Source: Candidatus Spongiihabitans thiooxidans (GTDB taxonomy: Bacteria; Pseudomonadota; Gammaproteobacteria; Arenicellales; Poriferihabitantaceae). From it: a stretch of DNA of 64,000 bases. Made by a program: the position numbers and the translations under genes. The notes below the pieces were generated by a model, which did not search any database, was not told the origin of the DNA, and saw only the letters and a list, made by a program, of their open reading frames with translations. The DNA is taken from the NCBI GenBank assembly GCA_001543005.1, contig LFLB01000007.1:242514-306513 (forward strand), written 5' to 3'. Shown piece after piece: positions 1 to 8,314 of this stretch (position 1 is the first letter of the stretch; each line of letters opens with the position of its first letter).

Positions 1-395
1 GATTCCTCCGCATCTTTTCTTTCTTGCTCCATCTGTTCAAGTAAACTTTTACAATCCTGTTGAATTGCAACGCTTTCCAAGGCTTCTAATTCGCCCTTCA
101 ACCTGCCGATTAAATCTTTTTGGTCGTTATCAGTTGCGAAAAAAAACAAGGAAGGCCAGAACAGCAATAGCCCAACGCCCATAGCAACGGCATCCCCAGT
201 TGATTCTTTGCGCTGACCGCCGAATGCCTCTTGTGCTCTACGCCTAATTCTACGCATCTCTTGAGCAATTTGGCTACAGTTATAGGATTGATATTGTAGT
301 GGAGATACATATATTGCTTGTATTTTGTCCGGGGATTTTGCGCACCCTGCCAAGGTAATACAGGTGGCAATGATTATGGAAATAGTCGATTTCAT
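1..395 (-). CDS. Small lipoprotein of unknown function (3' end outside window)
   Basis: The frame opens at an ATG (395-393) and runs off the left edge, giving at least 131 residues. The N-terminus is a classic lipoprotein signal: a hydrophobic stretch then the lipobox LAGC with the lipidated cysteine at residue 18. A basic helix (MRRIRRRAQEA, about residues 46-56) follows, then one hydrophobic segment (AMGVGLLLFWPSLFFF, about 71-86), then a charged coiled-coil-like tail rich in E, K and L. Similar small lipoproteins with a basic helix, one membrane segment and a helical tail recur in proteobacteria with no assigned role; I recognise the pattern only, not a named family. A different frame is also open over 110-370, but it has no signal and poor composition. 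Confidence 0.72.
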   Translation of the reverse strand, partial: MKSTISIIIATCITLAGCAKSPDKIQAIYVSPLQYQSYNCSQIAQEMRRIRRRAQEAFGGQRKESTGDAVAMGVGLLLFWPSLFFFATDNDQKDLIGRLKGELEALESVAIQQDCKSLLEQMEQERKDAEE

Positions 396-528
396 AAGGG
401 GTATTGTTTGGGTTTTAAGGGAATAAACCACACTGGTCGCAAACTGTCCCACTGTATCCTATGGAAAAGTTGTTAACAAGCGCCGAATAACACCCGATTG
501 CTTCACCACCGCCGCGCGATCCGGCAAG

Positions 529-1986
529 TCATTTCACCGATAACACCCTGATTAAATCAGTGCTGCCTGCCTGCCGCGAGCTGCCGGCGGTCAGGATCAG
601 CACGTCATTATCCTTGACATAGCCGAGCGCCTTGGCTTTGGATATCGCGAATGCAATCTTTTTTTCATCTGAACCATCGCCGTCATAGTGCATCGCCAAT
701 ACCCCCCAGTTCATCGACAGTTGGGCAACCACTTGCTTGGAAGTGGTAATCGCAAAGATCGGACAGTATGGGCGATACTTGGAAATAAGCCGCGACGTAA
801 ATCCGGTTTCCGTCAAAGCGATGATGGCAGCCGCGTTCAAATGATTGGCCATGGTTATCGATGCCTGCGCGACCGCCTCGGTGACTTCATTGGACGGGTT
901 GGGTTCGATTTGTTGCAGATAGCCATATTGACGCAACCCGGTTTCGGCTTCCATGGCCAGATGCACCATGGTTTGCACCGCTTCCACCGGTCTTCGACCG
1001 ACCGCGGTTTCTCCCGACAGCATGACCGCGGAAGTGCCATCAAAAATTGCATTGGCAACGTCGCTGACTTCGGCTCGAGTCGGTCTGGGATTGCGCTCCA
1101 TGGAATCCAGCATTTGAGTGGCGGTAATGACCGGCTTGCCTTGGGAAACCGTGGCTCTGATGATTTGCTTTTGAATGGTGGGGCCTTGTCCCATTTCCAG
1201 TTCCACACCGAGGTCTCCGCGCGCTACCATGATGCCGTTTGCCGCAGTGATAATACTATTTAAATTTTCCACGCCCTCGCGGTTTTCAATTTTCGCGATG
1301 ATTGGAATTTCTGCGCCGCGACTTTTAAGTTGGTCACGCAATGCTATCACTTCGTTGGCATTGCGAATAAAAGAGGCGGCGATATATTGCACATCGTTGG
1401 ACACCGCAAAGTCAATTTCCAGAGCGTCATTAGAAGGGATATCGTCGAACGCGGTTTTATTGTCGGGCAGATTTACGCCTTTGGTATTTCGCAAAACGCC
1501 GCCACATTCAACCCGACACTCAATGGTCGAGTCCACCACGTTGGTTACGATGAGCTCGATTTGACCATCGTTCACCAGAATTCGATCACCCGGTTTGGTA
1601 TGACGATATAAGTTTGTATAAGAAACCGAAACGCCCTGCTCATCCCCTTTTCGACCATCCCCATAAAGTGAAAATTCCTGATTGCGTTCCAGCAACACGC
1701 CGTCCGATTTTAAGGCGGATTTCAATGTGCCGGTGCGGATTTCCCGGCCACGGGTGTCAACCATTATGGCGATGGTGCGGTCCATTTCATGCGTCGCCTG
1801 ACGCACCCGTTGCAGGGTTTCGGTGTGCGCTTTGACATCGCCATGAGACATATTTAATCGAGCAACATTCATACCTGCTCCAATCATTGCCTTGAGGGTA
1901 TCGACGTTATCGCAGGCCGGGCCGATAGTGGCGATGACCTTGGTTTTCCGCAATTTCGGTGTTGTCTTCAGTTTGTTTTCTCCCAC
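529..1986 (-). CDS. pyk: Pyruvate kinase
   Basis: Converts phosphoenolpyruvate and ADP to pyruvate and ATP, the last step of glycolysis; cytoplasmic tetramer in known family members. The 485-residue length is normal. Visible landmarks are the N-terminal KTKVIATIGPA and NVARLNMSHG, the substrate/metal segment IAKIENREGVENL, the active-site stretch MVARGDLGVELEMG, and PVITATQMLDSM, followed by a C-terminal allosteric domain ending in AGSSRQAGSTDLIRVLSVK. The gene stands alone; the upstream spacer carries a 110-bp tandem duplication. No terminator is obvious in the 130 bases between it and the lipoprotein gene. Frame, length and motifs leave little doubt. Confidence 0.97.
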   Translation of the reverse strand: MGENKLKTTPKLRKTKVIATIGPACDNVDTLKAMIGAGMNVARLNMSHGDVKAHTETLQRVRQATHEMDRTIAIMVDTRGREIRTGTLKSALKSDGVLLERNQEFSLYGDGRKGDEQGVSVSYTNLYRHTKPGDRILVNDGQIELIVTNVVDSTIECRVECGGVLRNTKGVNLPDNKTAFDDIPSNDALEIDFAVSNDVQYIAASFIRNANEVIALRDQLKSRGAEIPIIAKIENREGVENLNSIITAANGIMVARGDLGVELEMGQGPTIQKQIIRATVSQGKPVITATQMLDSMERNPRPTRAEVSDVANAIFDGTSAVMLSGETAVGRRPVEAVQTMVHLAMEAETGLRQYGYLQQIEPNPSNEVTEAVAQASITMANHLNAAAIIALTETGFTSRLISKYRPYCPIFAITTSKQVVAQLSMNWGVLAMHYDGDGSDEKKIAFAISKAKALGYVKDNDVLILTAGSSRQAGSTDLIRVLSVK

Positions 1987-2043
1987 ATTATTACAAGCGC
2001 GCGATTATAGCCCTAATCACTGGCCGAATCGCTGATTTTGGTC

Positions 2044-2263
2044 CACCCTTTTTCATAATATTCTTAGATAGGGCGCGAGCAGATACTTAAATGAGTAATA
2101 TGTTTGAATATATGCCCGTGCCGGTTCCTTTAAAAGATAACCTGCAATTGGTGCACCCTTTTTCATAATATTCTTAGATAGGGCGCGAGCAGATACTTAA
2201 ATGAGTAATATGTTTGAATATATGCCCGTGCCGGTTCCTTTAAAAGATAACCTGCAATTGGTG
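2044..2263. repeat. Perfect 110-bp tandem duplication
   Basis: Two head-to-tail copies, 2044-2153 and 2154-2263, appear identical over 110 bases. They lie between the divergent pyk and the 2319 membrane-protein gene, so any promoter in the unit is doubled. An ATG inside each copy opens a short frame. In the second copy it reads 41 codons (2201-2326) and ends across the start of the next gene; in the first copy the junction closes it after 25 codons. No Shine-Dalgarno sequence precedes either ATG. Confidence 0.95.
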
Positions 2264-2318
2264 TGGTTTTATGGGTGCGCTTGGTCTACATTAGCAACAA
2301 GCATCGAAAATAAATATC

Positions 2319-2849
2319 ATGATTAAAACGTATTTTTTACAAGCCCGGCATTGGCAATTGTGCGTGTTAATGGTCACGCCCTATGCGGTGTATAAACTAA
2401 CCGGGTTTGGCCATAACCCGATAGACTGGGGATTTTTATTGCTGTACTTCCTGCTGGTAACGCTGGGCTGGTTATACAGCGTCGGTAGCACTGCCAACGA
2501 TAAACTTGATCCACAGTTTAAAATGCCATTGCTGTATTTTCAGTTGGCGACTCTCGTTCCATTTATCTATTTGCCGATCGTTGTATTTTGGGTTTTAGCG
2601 CCGATGTCTCGCGGGGAAATACAGCAGCCACCTCAAGAGTTGATCTTTATTCATTTTGCCACGCTATTCGCTGTCGTTTATTGTATTTGGTATACCGCCA
2701 AGCAATTTACCACGCTACGAAATAATCAACAATCCAGTTTTAGTGATTACTACCTGGCGTTCATGGGATTCTGGTTCGGTTTTTTTGGCGTGTGGTTTCT
2801 ACAGCCTAAAATATCCGAATTGTTTTATCCAACCAAACCCGGCAATTGA
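2319..2849 (+). CDS. Hypothetical four-helix inner-membrane protein
   Basis: A 176-residue protein I do not recognise. About four hydrophobic segments are visible (residues 14-28, 38-55, 75-93 and 108-125), plus an aromatic-rich one near 147-162 (MGFWFGFFGVWFL). Its stop overlaps the start of the metallophosphoesterase gene, so the two are probably translated together and the products may act together in the inner membrane. There are no catalytic motifs. The reading frame and membrane character are clear; the function is not. Confidence 0.8.
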   Translation: MIKTYFLQARHWQLCVLMVTPYAVYKLTGFGHNPIDWGFLLLYFLLVTLGWLYSVGSTANDKLDPQFKMPLLYFQLATLVPFIYLPIVVFWVLAPMSRGEIQQPPQELIFIHFATLFAVVYCIWYTAKQFTTLRNNQQSSFSDYYLAFMGFWFGFFGVWFLQPKISELFYPTKPGN

Positions 2850-3904
2850 CCGCTATCTCGAAAACCTGGTTGTGGTTTCATATCCTGTTGCCACCGGCGT
2901 GCTTTTTCGTATTTGCCTATCCCGTCATTCGGCTCAGCAATTGGTATAGCACCGGGGCTGGAATCAACGTTTATCATTCCCTGTTAATTTGGGCGGTGAG
3001 CGTGGTTGTTATGTGGTATTCGTTTAGTGTCCCAAAAATGAAAATTCGATATCTGGCAGTACACTGGATGGGGATCAGCTTTGTGTTTGCTGTACTAACG
3101 TTGTTAGCCGAAGGGTTAAGACTGGTTCTCCCGGTACAGGATGCGCTGATTGTACAGGGCGTACTCGTAGCTGGCGTACTTGGTGTTTTATTTTCTATAT
3201 TGCTTTCGCATCATCTGTCGGTAAAGCGACTGGAAATATTCAGCCACAAGGTCAGCCGCAGTTACCGCATTGTACAAATCAGCGACGTACACATCGGCTC
3301 TCGTCAGGCTGGTTTCATGCGAAGAATTGTGGCCCGGCTAAACGCCCTGAATGCGGATTATGTTGTGGTAACCGGAGACCTGATAGACAGCAGTACCGTG
3401 GACTACCAGGCGCTTGAATCCATCAAGCAAGTTAAGGCGCCGATATTTTTTGTCATCGGTAATCACGAGCGTTATGCCGGTCTGCCGAAAGTCATTGACC
3501 TGGCCGACAGACTCGGGATGAAAACACTCAGACAGGAATCGGTTGTCAGCGAACAACTGGTATTTTCAGGTATTGATGATGCCGACCATAAAGACCAGGT
3601 TGAGAGGCACCTTCCGAGCATCAAAAAAATCCCTGATAAATTTAATATCCTTTTGTACCATCGCCCGGTTGGGTGGGAAGCGGCGATTGAACACGGCATT
3701 GATTTAATGTTATCGGGACATACCCACAATGGCCAGATATTTCCGTTTAATTTTATTGTTAAACAACAGTACAATCGGATATCAGGAATGTATCGGCAGG
3801 GAAATTCTCATCTATATGTTTCTCCTGGCACTGGAACCTGGGGGCCGTGTATGCGGCTAGGATCGTTAAATGAAATTACCGTCTTTGAGATAAAACCAGA
3901 GTGA
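2846..3904 (+). CDS. Membrane-anchored metallophosphoesterase (YkuE-like)
   Basis: A 352-residue calcineurin-like phosphoesterase with four predicted N-terminal membrane segments (about residues 8-27, 42-60, 72-90 and 103-122) and a C-terminal catalytic domain. The five family motifs are all present: ISDVHIG, VVTGDLID, VIGNHE, LLYHRP and LSGHTHNGQ, supplying the usual two-metal site. It starts at a TTG whose TGA overlaps the preceding gene's stop, implying translational coupling. Relatives (YkuE, YaeI) hydrolyse phosphodiester or phosphomonoester bonds in lipids or nucleotides; the substrate here cannot be read from sequence. Lipid-linked phosphate is plausible given the membrane part. Confidence 0.9.
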   Translation: MTAISKTWLWFHILLPPACFFVFAYPVIRLSNWYSTGAGINVYHSLLIWAVSVVVMWYSFSVPKMKIRYLAVHWMGISFVFAVLTLLAEGLRLVLPVQDALIVQGVLVAGVLGVLFSILLSHHLSVKRLEIFSHKVSRSYRIVQISDVHIGSRQAGFMRRIVARLNALNADYVVVTGDLIDSSTVDYQALESIKQVKAPIFFVIGNHERYAGLPKVIDLADRLGMKTLRQESVVSEQLVFSGIDDADHKDQVERHLPSIKKIPDKFNILLYHRPVGWEAAIEHGIDLMLSGHTHNGQIFPFNFIVKQQYNRISGMYRQGNSHLYVSPGTGTWGPCMRLGSLNEITVFEIKPE

Positions 3905-3998
3905 GCGCAACCCGAAGTAAAATTACCTGAGCCGCACCCAACCAGATTAACTGTATTTTCTTGCGTAAACATCATCAGACAGGAGGGCTTGGCAGCCT

Positions 3999-4850
3999 AT
4001 GAAAATCACTGAGCTTCAGGTGATCACGTATATTCTAAATTGCATCAGAATTCGTACCAAGCCTTGTAAATACTTCCAGTTAAATTCGCCATACTTTAAT
4101 GCGAAAGAAGGTATTTTTTCCAAAAAAGAAATGGACCGGCTGATTCCGGAAAAATGGCGATTGCAACATAAGTATCTACATCAGGAATATGATGATGGCG
4201 CTTACCAGCCCGAACACTATCCGGTATTTGTAAAACCGGAGTGGGGGCAAAATGCCCGCGGCGTATTCAGAGCAGATGATGCCGCGTCACTGGCAAAGAT
4301 CAGACAAATTACCCGCCAGGCCCGAACTCGGTACTTCATCCAACAGTGTGCCTCGGGAAAACGCGAGTTTGAAATATTTTCCATATTGCACCATACAGAT
4401 AAAAATCGTTACGCCGAATTGACCATAACCGAAGTCACGAATTCCAGTGAAACCAATCCAGTTAACAGCATATATAATCCGGACACCGCCTACCGTGAAA
4501 TTACCGATAAATTTTCAGAACCGCAGAAGCAAGCGCTATGGGAACTGCTCGGTCAAATTGGGCGATTTGGCATTTCCAGGGCAAGTTTACGGGCTGATTC
4601 CATTGCGCAAATGCTGGCTGGAAAATTTCATGTTATTGAAGTGAATTTATTTGCGCCGATGCCGATCAACATGCTCGACCCAAAATACAGCAATAGCGAA
4701 CTGTGGCAAATGATTCGGCGCTACATGTTATCCCTGGCGAGAATCACTAAATATCGAGACCAGAGCCTGACAGAAAAACCGGTGTTCACAAAAATTATGT
4801 TATACAACCGCCAAAACCCGCTTCTAAATTTTATACGAGAAAGACTATGA
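3999..4850 (+). CDS. ATP-grasp family protein, first of a tandem pair
   Basis: A 283-residue protein with an ATP-grasp core. The nucleotide-binding strand PVFVKPEWGQNARGVF (Lys79) is followed by the second lysine region YFIQQCASGKREFEIF, and a C-terminal metal-ligand segment FHVIEVNLFAPMP. ATP-grasp enzymes join a carboxylate to an amine or thiol through an acyl phosphate. An AGGAGG lies about a dozen bases before the ATG. The end overlaps the next ATP-grasp gene by four bases (ATGA), so both are likely made in equal amounts. The two are diverged and differ in N-terminus, hinting at successive ligation steps. Substrate unknown. Confidence 0.82.
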   Translation: MKITELQVITYILNCIRIRTKPCKYFQLNSPYFNAKEGIFSKKEMDRLIPEKWRLQHKYLHQEYDDGAYQPEHYPVFVKPEWGQNARGVFRADDAASLAKIRQITRQARTRYFIQQCASGKREFEIFSILHHTDKNRYAELTITEVTNSSETNPVNSIYNPDTAYREITDKFSEPQKQALWELLGQIGRFGISRASLRADSIAQMLAGKFHVIEVNLFAPMPINMLDPKYSNSELWQMIRRYMLSLARITKYRDQSLTEKPVFTKIMLYNRQNPLLNFIRERL

Positions 4851-5755
4851 GGAGATTGAAGGCGTTAATCTACGCCTGGATTAGCGAACGTTATATGCAT
4901 GGCTGCAGCAACTATAATTCTTTGCAGATCAGAAAGGGCTGCCGATCGAAAGCGCAGAGCAGGGCGATATTCGCCAAAAACGGTGTTCCACATGCCCGTG
5001 GACTGATTTTTTTCTGGCCCTGGCGGGCGCATAAATTTGCTAAACAACACGGTTTTCCGTTGGTGGTCAAACCCAATGTCAGCGGCTATTCCCGAGGTAG
5101 TTACTTTCCGATCAACCGCTACGGCGAATTGCACAAAGCGATTTTTTGGGCCAAGGTATGGTGGCCTGTTACGGTTATTGAACAATATTTAAAAGGCGCA
5201 AATTACCGGGTGTTGGCCACCGGTCACGGATTGGTGTCTGTTATCCGTCGTTATCCGCCCTCGGTCACGGGCAATGGTAAGGATTCAATCGCAACGCTGA
5301 TTGATAATGAAAATAATATCCGCCGGGAAATGAAATTACACCCGACCATTTTCCCCATTGCAAAAAGCGCTCAGGTGATTAAGCATCTGAAAAAACAAAC
5401 GCTGACTCTGGATTCTGTTCCCGCGCAAGGAAAACAGGTTGAGCTGTTCCATCGCGTCGCTCTAGCGCCTGGCGGGGTGATTGAAACCATCGATCAAAAC
5501 ACTATTGCCGAAGACAATAGAACGCTGTTTATGGAGGTGGTAAAAATGTTTGGCGCGAATGTGCTGGGGATTGATGTTATTTTCGAACAAGGAATCGAGA
5601 TCAGCCATAAACAACAAAAATGTATTTTTATCGAGGTAAATTCAAGACCTTATTTGAAAATGCATTATTATCCGAGATATGGAGAAGTCGAAGATTTTAG
5701 TGCCTCTTTGGCGGAGCTGGACGAATTAGACATTTCCGACAAAGATATTTTTTGA
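4847..5755 (+). CDS. ATP-grasp ligase resembling the cyanophycin-synthetase type, second of the pair
   Basis: A 302-residue ATP-grasp protein. Seen: PLVVKPNVSGYSRG (Lys75), the second half-site VIEQYLKGANYRVL, then VIRRYPPSVTGNGKDSIATL. That last stretch is the signature of the ATP-grasp domain in cyanophycin synthetase, GshAB and N-acetylglutaminylglutamine synthetase. The metal ligands are in GIDVIF (Asp243) and IFIEVNSRPYLKMHYYP (Glu263, Asn265). This class adds an amino acid to a peptide or amino-acid carboxylate. It starts inside the preceding gene's stop. A 20-codon ORF and an MFS transporter follow within 200 bases, so the product may be a small amide or peptide that is exported. Confidence 0.85.
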   Translation: MRRLKALIYAWISERYMHGCSNYNSLQIRKGCRSKAQSRAIFAKNGVPHARGLIFFWPWRAHKFAKQHGFPLVVKPNVSGYSRGSYFPINRYGELHKAIFWAKVWWPVTVIEQYLKGANYRVLATGHGLVSVIRRYPPSVTGNGKDSIATLIDNENNIRREMKLHPTIFPIAKSAQVIKHLKKQTLTLDSVPAQGKQVELFHRVALAPGGVIETIDQNTIAEDNRTLFMEVVKMFGANVLGIDVIFEQGIEISHKQQKCIFIEVNSRPYLKMHYYPRYGEVEDFSASLAELDELDISDKDIF

Positions 5756-5885
5756 ATGCCGCACCTCGCAACCCTAATATTTTTAAGGAACGGGCACGAG
5801 CCTGAATTAAACGCCGTTCTTAAACAAAGCTAATACTCAATGCCACGTTCAAAGAATAACTAAACGAGGTATAAGGAACGGGAGC

Positions 5886-5948
5886 ATGAACTTACCACCA
5901 AACTTAAACGAACTGTATGCTTGTGGACTATCTAAAAAAATGAAATGA
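5886..5948 (+). CDS. Candidate 20-residue peptide, coupled to the transporter gene
   Basis: A short frame starting at ATG 5886, preceded by AAGGAACGGGAGC, which offers a plausible ribosome site. It ends at TGA 5946-5948, overlapping the ATG of the MFS gene in an ATGA junction. The peptide reads MNLPPNLNELYACGLSKKMK. It could be a leader whose translation controls the transporter, a substrate of the ATP-grasp enzymes, or chance. A similar stretch (TAAGGAACGGG followed by GAGC) occurs about 85 bases upstream at 5786, without an ORF. Confidence 0.35.
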   Translation: MNLPPNLNELYACGLSKKMK

Positions 5949-7114
5949 AAAGGGTGGCCAATAGTAAAACCTTCTATCAGTATTTAGGTCTTCATGCGCT
6001 ACTAATAGGCATATTTCCTTTCTATATTCCGGTCTATGTGTGGAAACAGGGGTTTAGCGTCGGCGATGTATCGTTGTTTATTTCCCTGGCCGGGTTAGGG
6101 TTTTGTTTTGGCCTTTGGGTCTGGGACCGGTTGCGGCTGAAAATTAACCTGTCGGTGCTGATTGGAATATCCTTGATACTGGAAATTTTGCTTTTGTTCA
6201 ATGTCCATATTCTGGAAATGGACCGGCCGGTTTTGTTGACTTTAGGGATAACCTATGGCGTTTATAATAGTTTTTTCTGGACCACTCAACGCGCTTTGTT
6301 CTTTGATTTGATCGACCTTGAATCATCCGGCAAAAAGTACGGAACTTTTCAGATAGTCGTCGGCGTGTTGTTGCAAGCGGGGGTATTAATCGGCGGATTT
6401 CTGTTGGAGAAAACAAACTTTATTTACCTGTTATGGGTATCGGCGGTTCTTGCGCTAATTGGTTTTTTTGTCGTTACCCGAACCAAGCCACACTATCCAA
6501 AAACACTTTCTTTGCACAAAAGCCTGAAACTGCAAGAGGTTTTTAATTTTAAGGATCAAGAAAACTCAAAGCTGATTTTTGTTGTGGACGGTTTCTTTTT
6601 GTTCGCGGAAAGTTTCTTTTGGTTGATTACCCTGTTTCTTTTAGCGCATGAAAGTTTTAGCGAACTGGGCGTAATGGTGTTATCCCTGGCGGTAATATTT
6701 GGCGTTTTGTTCTACTTGCTAAAAAATGTCATAGACCGATTAGGGCGTAAACGGGTGTATACGTTAGCGGTCGGATTGTATGTGTTGTCCTGGGTGCTAC
6801 GCGCAGTCGCCCACGACCAGCTTTCGCTGGAGATTTTATACCTGTTTTTGGTGTTGATTACCTTTTTCACTGCATTTTTTCGACTGGCCATGAATAAACG
6901 ATTTTATGACCTGGCCAAGCTCACGCTATCCCACGATTATCTGGTTTTGAAAAGCTATTATTCTCAAATCAGCATCGCGCTGATCTTTGGCGTATTTGGT
7001 TTTGCCACCTATCAATTACCGGAAAGTGAAACGCTACTTGCGCCGATTTACTGGACCGCCGCTGTATTTGCCCTGACCTATTTTCTGTATGGCGCACGGC
7101 GCGCCACCACCTGA
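5945..7114 (+). CDS. MFS transporter
   Basis: A 389-residue protein with roughly twelve hydrophobic segments and the two-halves plan of the major facilitator superfamily. A degenerate inter-helix loop (VWDRLRLKINL, after the second helix) and a better one in the second half (VIDRLGRKRVYTLAVG) mark the repeated motif A positions. The ATG shares bases with the stop of the 20-codon ORF. Position after two ATP-grasp genes suggests export of their product or uptake of a substrate. It ends 24 bases before the convergent Fe-alcohol dehydrogenase. Substrate not predictable. Confidence 0.85.
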   Translation: MKRVANSKTFYQYLGLHALLIGIFPFYIPVYVWKQGFSVGDVSLFISLAGLGFCFGLWVWDRLRLKINLSVLIGISLILEILLLFNVHILEMDRPVLLTLGITYGVYNSFFWTTQRALFFDLIDLESSGKKYGTFQIVVGVLLQAGVLIGGFLLEKTNFIYLLWVSAVLALIGFFVVTRTKPHYPKTLSLHKSLKLQEVFNFKDQENSKLIFVVDGFFLFAESFFWLITLFLLAHESFSELGVMVLSLAVIFGVLFYLLKNVIDRLGRKRVYTLAVGLYVLSWVLRAVAHDQLSLEILYLFLVLITFFTAFFRLAMNKRFYDLAKLTLSHDYLVLKSYYSQISIALIFGVFGFATYQLPESETLLAPIYWTAAVFALTYFLYGARRATT

Positions 7115-7138
7115 AACCGCGCCACCCTACAAGCGGGT

Positions 7139-8311
7139 TTATAATCTGCCGTGCACTGCGTTAGCGGCAATTTTGGCGTAAGCGTCGGCATTATGGTCAA
7201 TCGGATTGGTGGCCGCCGAGGGATCTGCCACCGCCATTTCCCCTATCTCATTGAGTCGGTTATCATCAATACCGATGTCCTGTAGTGTATTGGGGATGTT
7301 GATGCGTTCCCGTAACTCCAGCACCCAATCAAGAAAAGGTTCAAAACCCGCTCCGATGTCGAGGTAACGACCAAGCCGGGCGATCGGCTGCTCGATGGCA
7401 TCCCGGTTTGCTATCAACACATAAGGCATTAAAACCGCATTCAATGTTCCATGATGAGCGTCATAGAGCGCGCCGAACGGATGGGACAGAGCGTGCATCG
7501 CACCAAGCCCTTTCTGAAACGCGGTAGCACCCATGGAAGAGGCCACCAGCATTTGAGTTCGTGCGGCGATATCACTGCCGTTTGCAACTGCGATGGGTAA
7601 ATATTCCTTTACCCGTCGGATGCCTTCGATGGCAATGCCTTCTGCCATGGGGTGAAAAAGCGGCGAGCAAAACGCTTCCAAACTATGGGACAACGCATCC
7701 ATTCCGGTTGCCGCAGTGAGTTGTGCGGGCAACCCGATTGTGAGCTCGGGATCGAGGAGAACGCAGTCCGGGGACATGCGCGGATGAAAAATGATGACTT
7801 TCCGATGTTCCTGTTGATTGACAATAACCGAGGCACGACCCACTTCAGAGCCGGTGCCCGCAGTGGTGGGGACGGCAATGATAGGCGGGATTTTACTGGC
7901 ATCAGCACGCCGCCAGTTATCGCCGATATCCTCTAGTTCCCACATCGAGCATTGCTGATCGGCGACAACGGCGATTGCCTTGCCCGCATCAATGCCACTG
8001 CCACCGCCGAAGGCGATGACGCCGTCGTGTTTTCCTTTTTTATAAACCACAACGCCATGCTCCACGTTTGCTCCGGTTGGATTGGGCTTGATATCACTAA
8101 ATACCTGAATACCCAACCCGGCTTCTGTACAAATATCCACCACCTGCTGCACCATTGGCAACGCCGCCACCCCCGGATCAGTCACCAATAGCGGCGCGGT
8201 TATTTTGTGTAACGCACAGACCTCGGCGATTTCAGCGATGCGGCCAACACCGACGCGCATGGCGGTGGGATAGTTCCAGTTTGTATTTGTATACGTATTG
8301 GCTGACAACAT
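7139..8311 (-). CDS. Iron-containing alcohol dehydrogenase
   Basis: A 390-residue group III alcohol dehydrogenase. The NAD(P) loop is GVIAFGGGSGIDAGKAI, followed by PTTAGTGSEV. Metal ligands lie in the Asp of LLDPELTIGLP or nearby and the histidines of DALSHSLEAF and the HALSHPFGALYDAHHG block, all intact. It oxidises or reduces a small alcohol/aldehyde pair with NAD(P); the exact substrate is not fixed by these motifs. It lies three bases after xthA on the same strand, so it is probably cotranscribed with it. Confidence 0.93.
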   Translation of the reverse strand: MLSANTYTNTNWNYPTAMRVGVGRIAEIAEVCALHKITAPLLVTDPGVAALPMVQQVVDICTEAGLGIQVFSDIKPNPTGANVEHGVVVYKKGKHDGVIAFGGGSGIDAGKAIAVVADQQCSMWELEDIGDNWRRADASKIPPIIAVPTTAGTGSEVGRASVIVNQQEHRKVIIFHPRMSPDCVLLDPELTIGLPAQLTAATGMDALSHSLEAFCSPLFHPMAEGIAIEGIRRVKEYLPIAVANGSDIAARTQMLVASSMGATAFQKGLGAMHALSHPFGALYDAHHGTLNAVLMPYVLIANRDAIEQPIARLGRYLDIGAGFEPFLDWVLELRERINIPNTLQDIGIDDNRLNEIGEMAVADPSAATNPIDHNADAYAKIAANAVHGRL

Positions 8312-8314
8312 TGC

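Noticed and set aside
2201..2326. 41-codon frame ending over the 2319 start, as a real gene
   Set aside because: No ribosome site and half of it is repeat sequence; kept only as an observation.
5840..5863. A seven-codon ORF ending in Asn (MPRSKNN), recalling the microcin C7 precursor, upstream of an MFS gene
   Set aside because: No ribosome site, no MccB-type adenylating enzyme nearby, and heptapeptide frames are common by chance.
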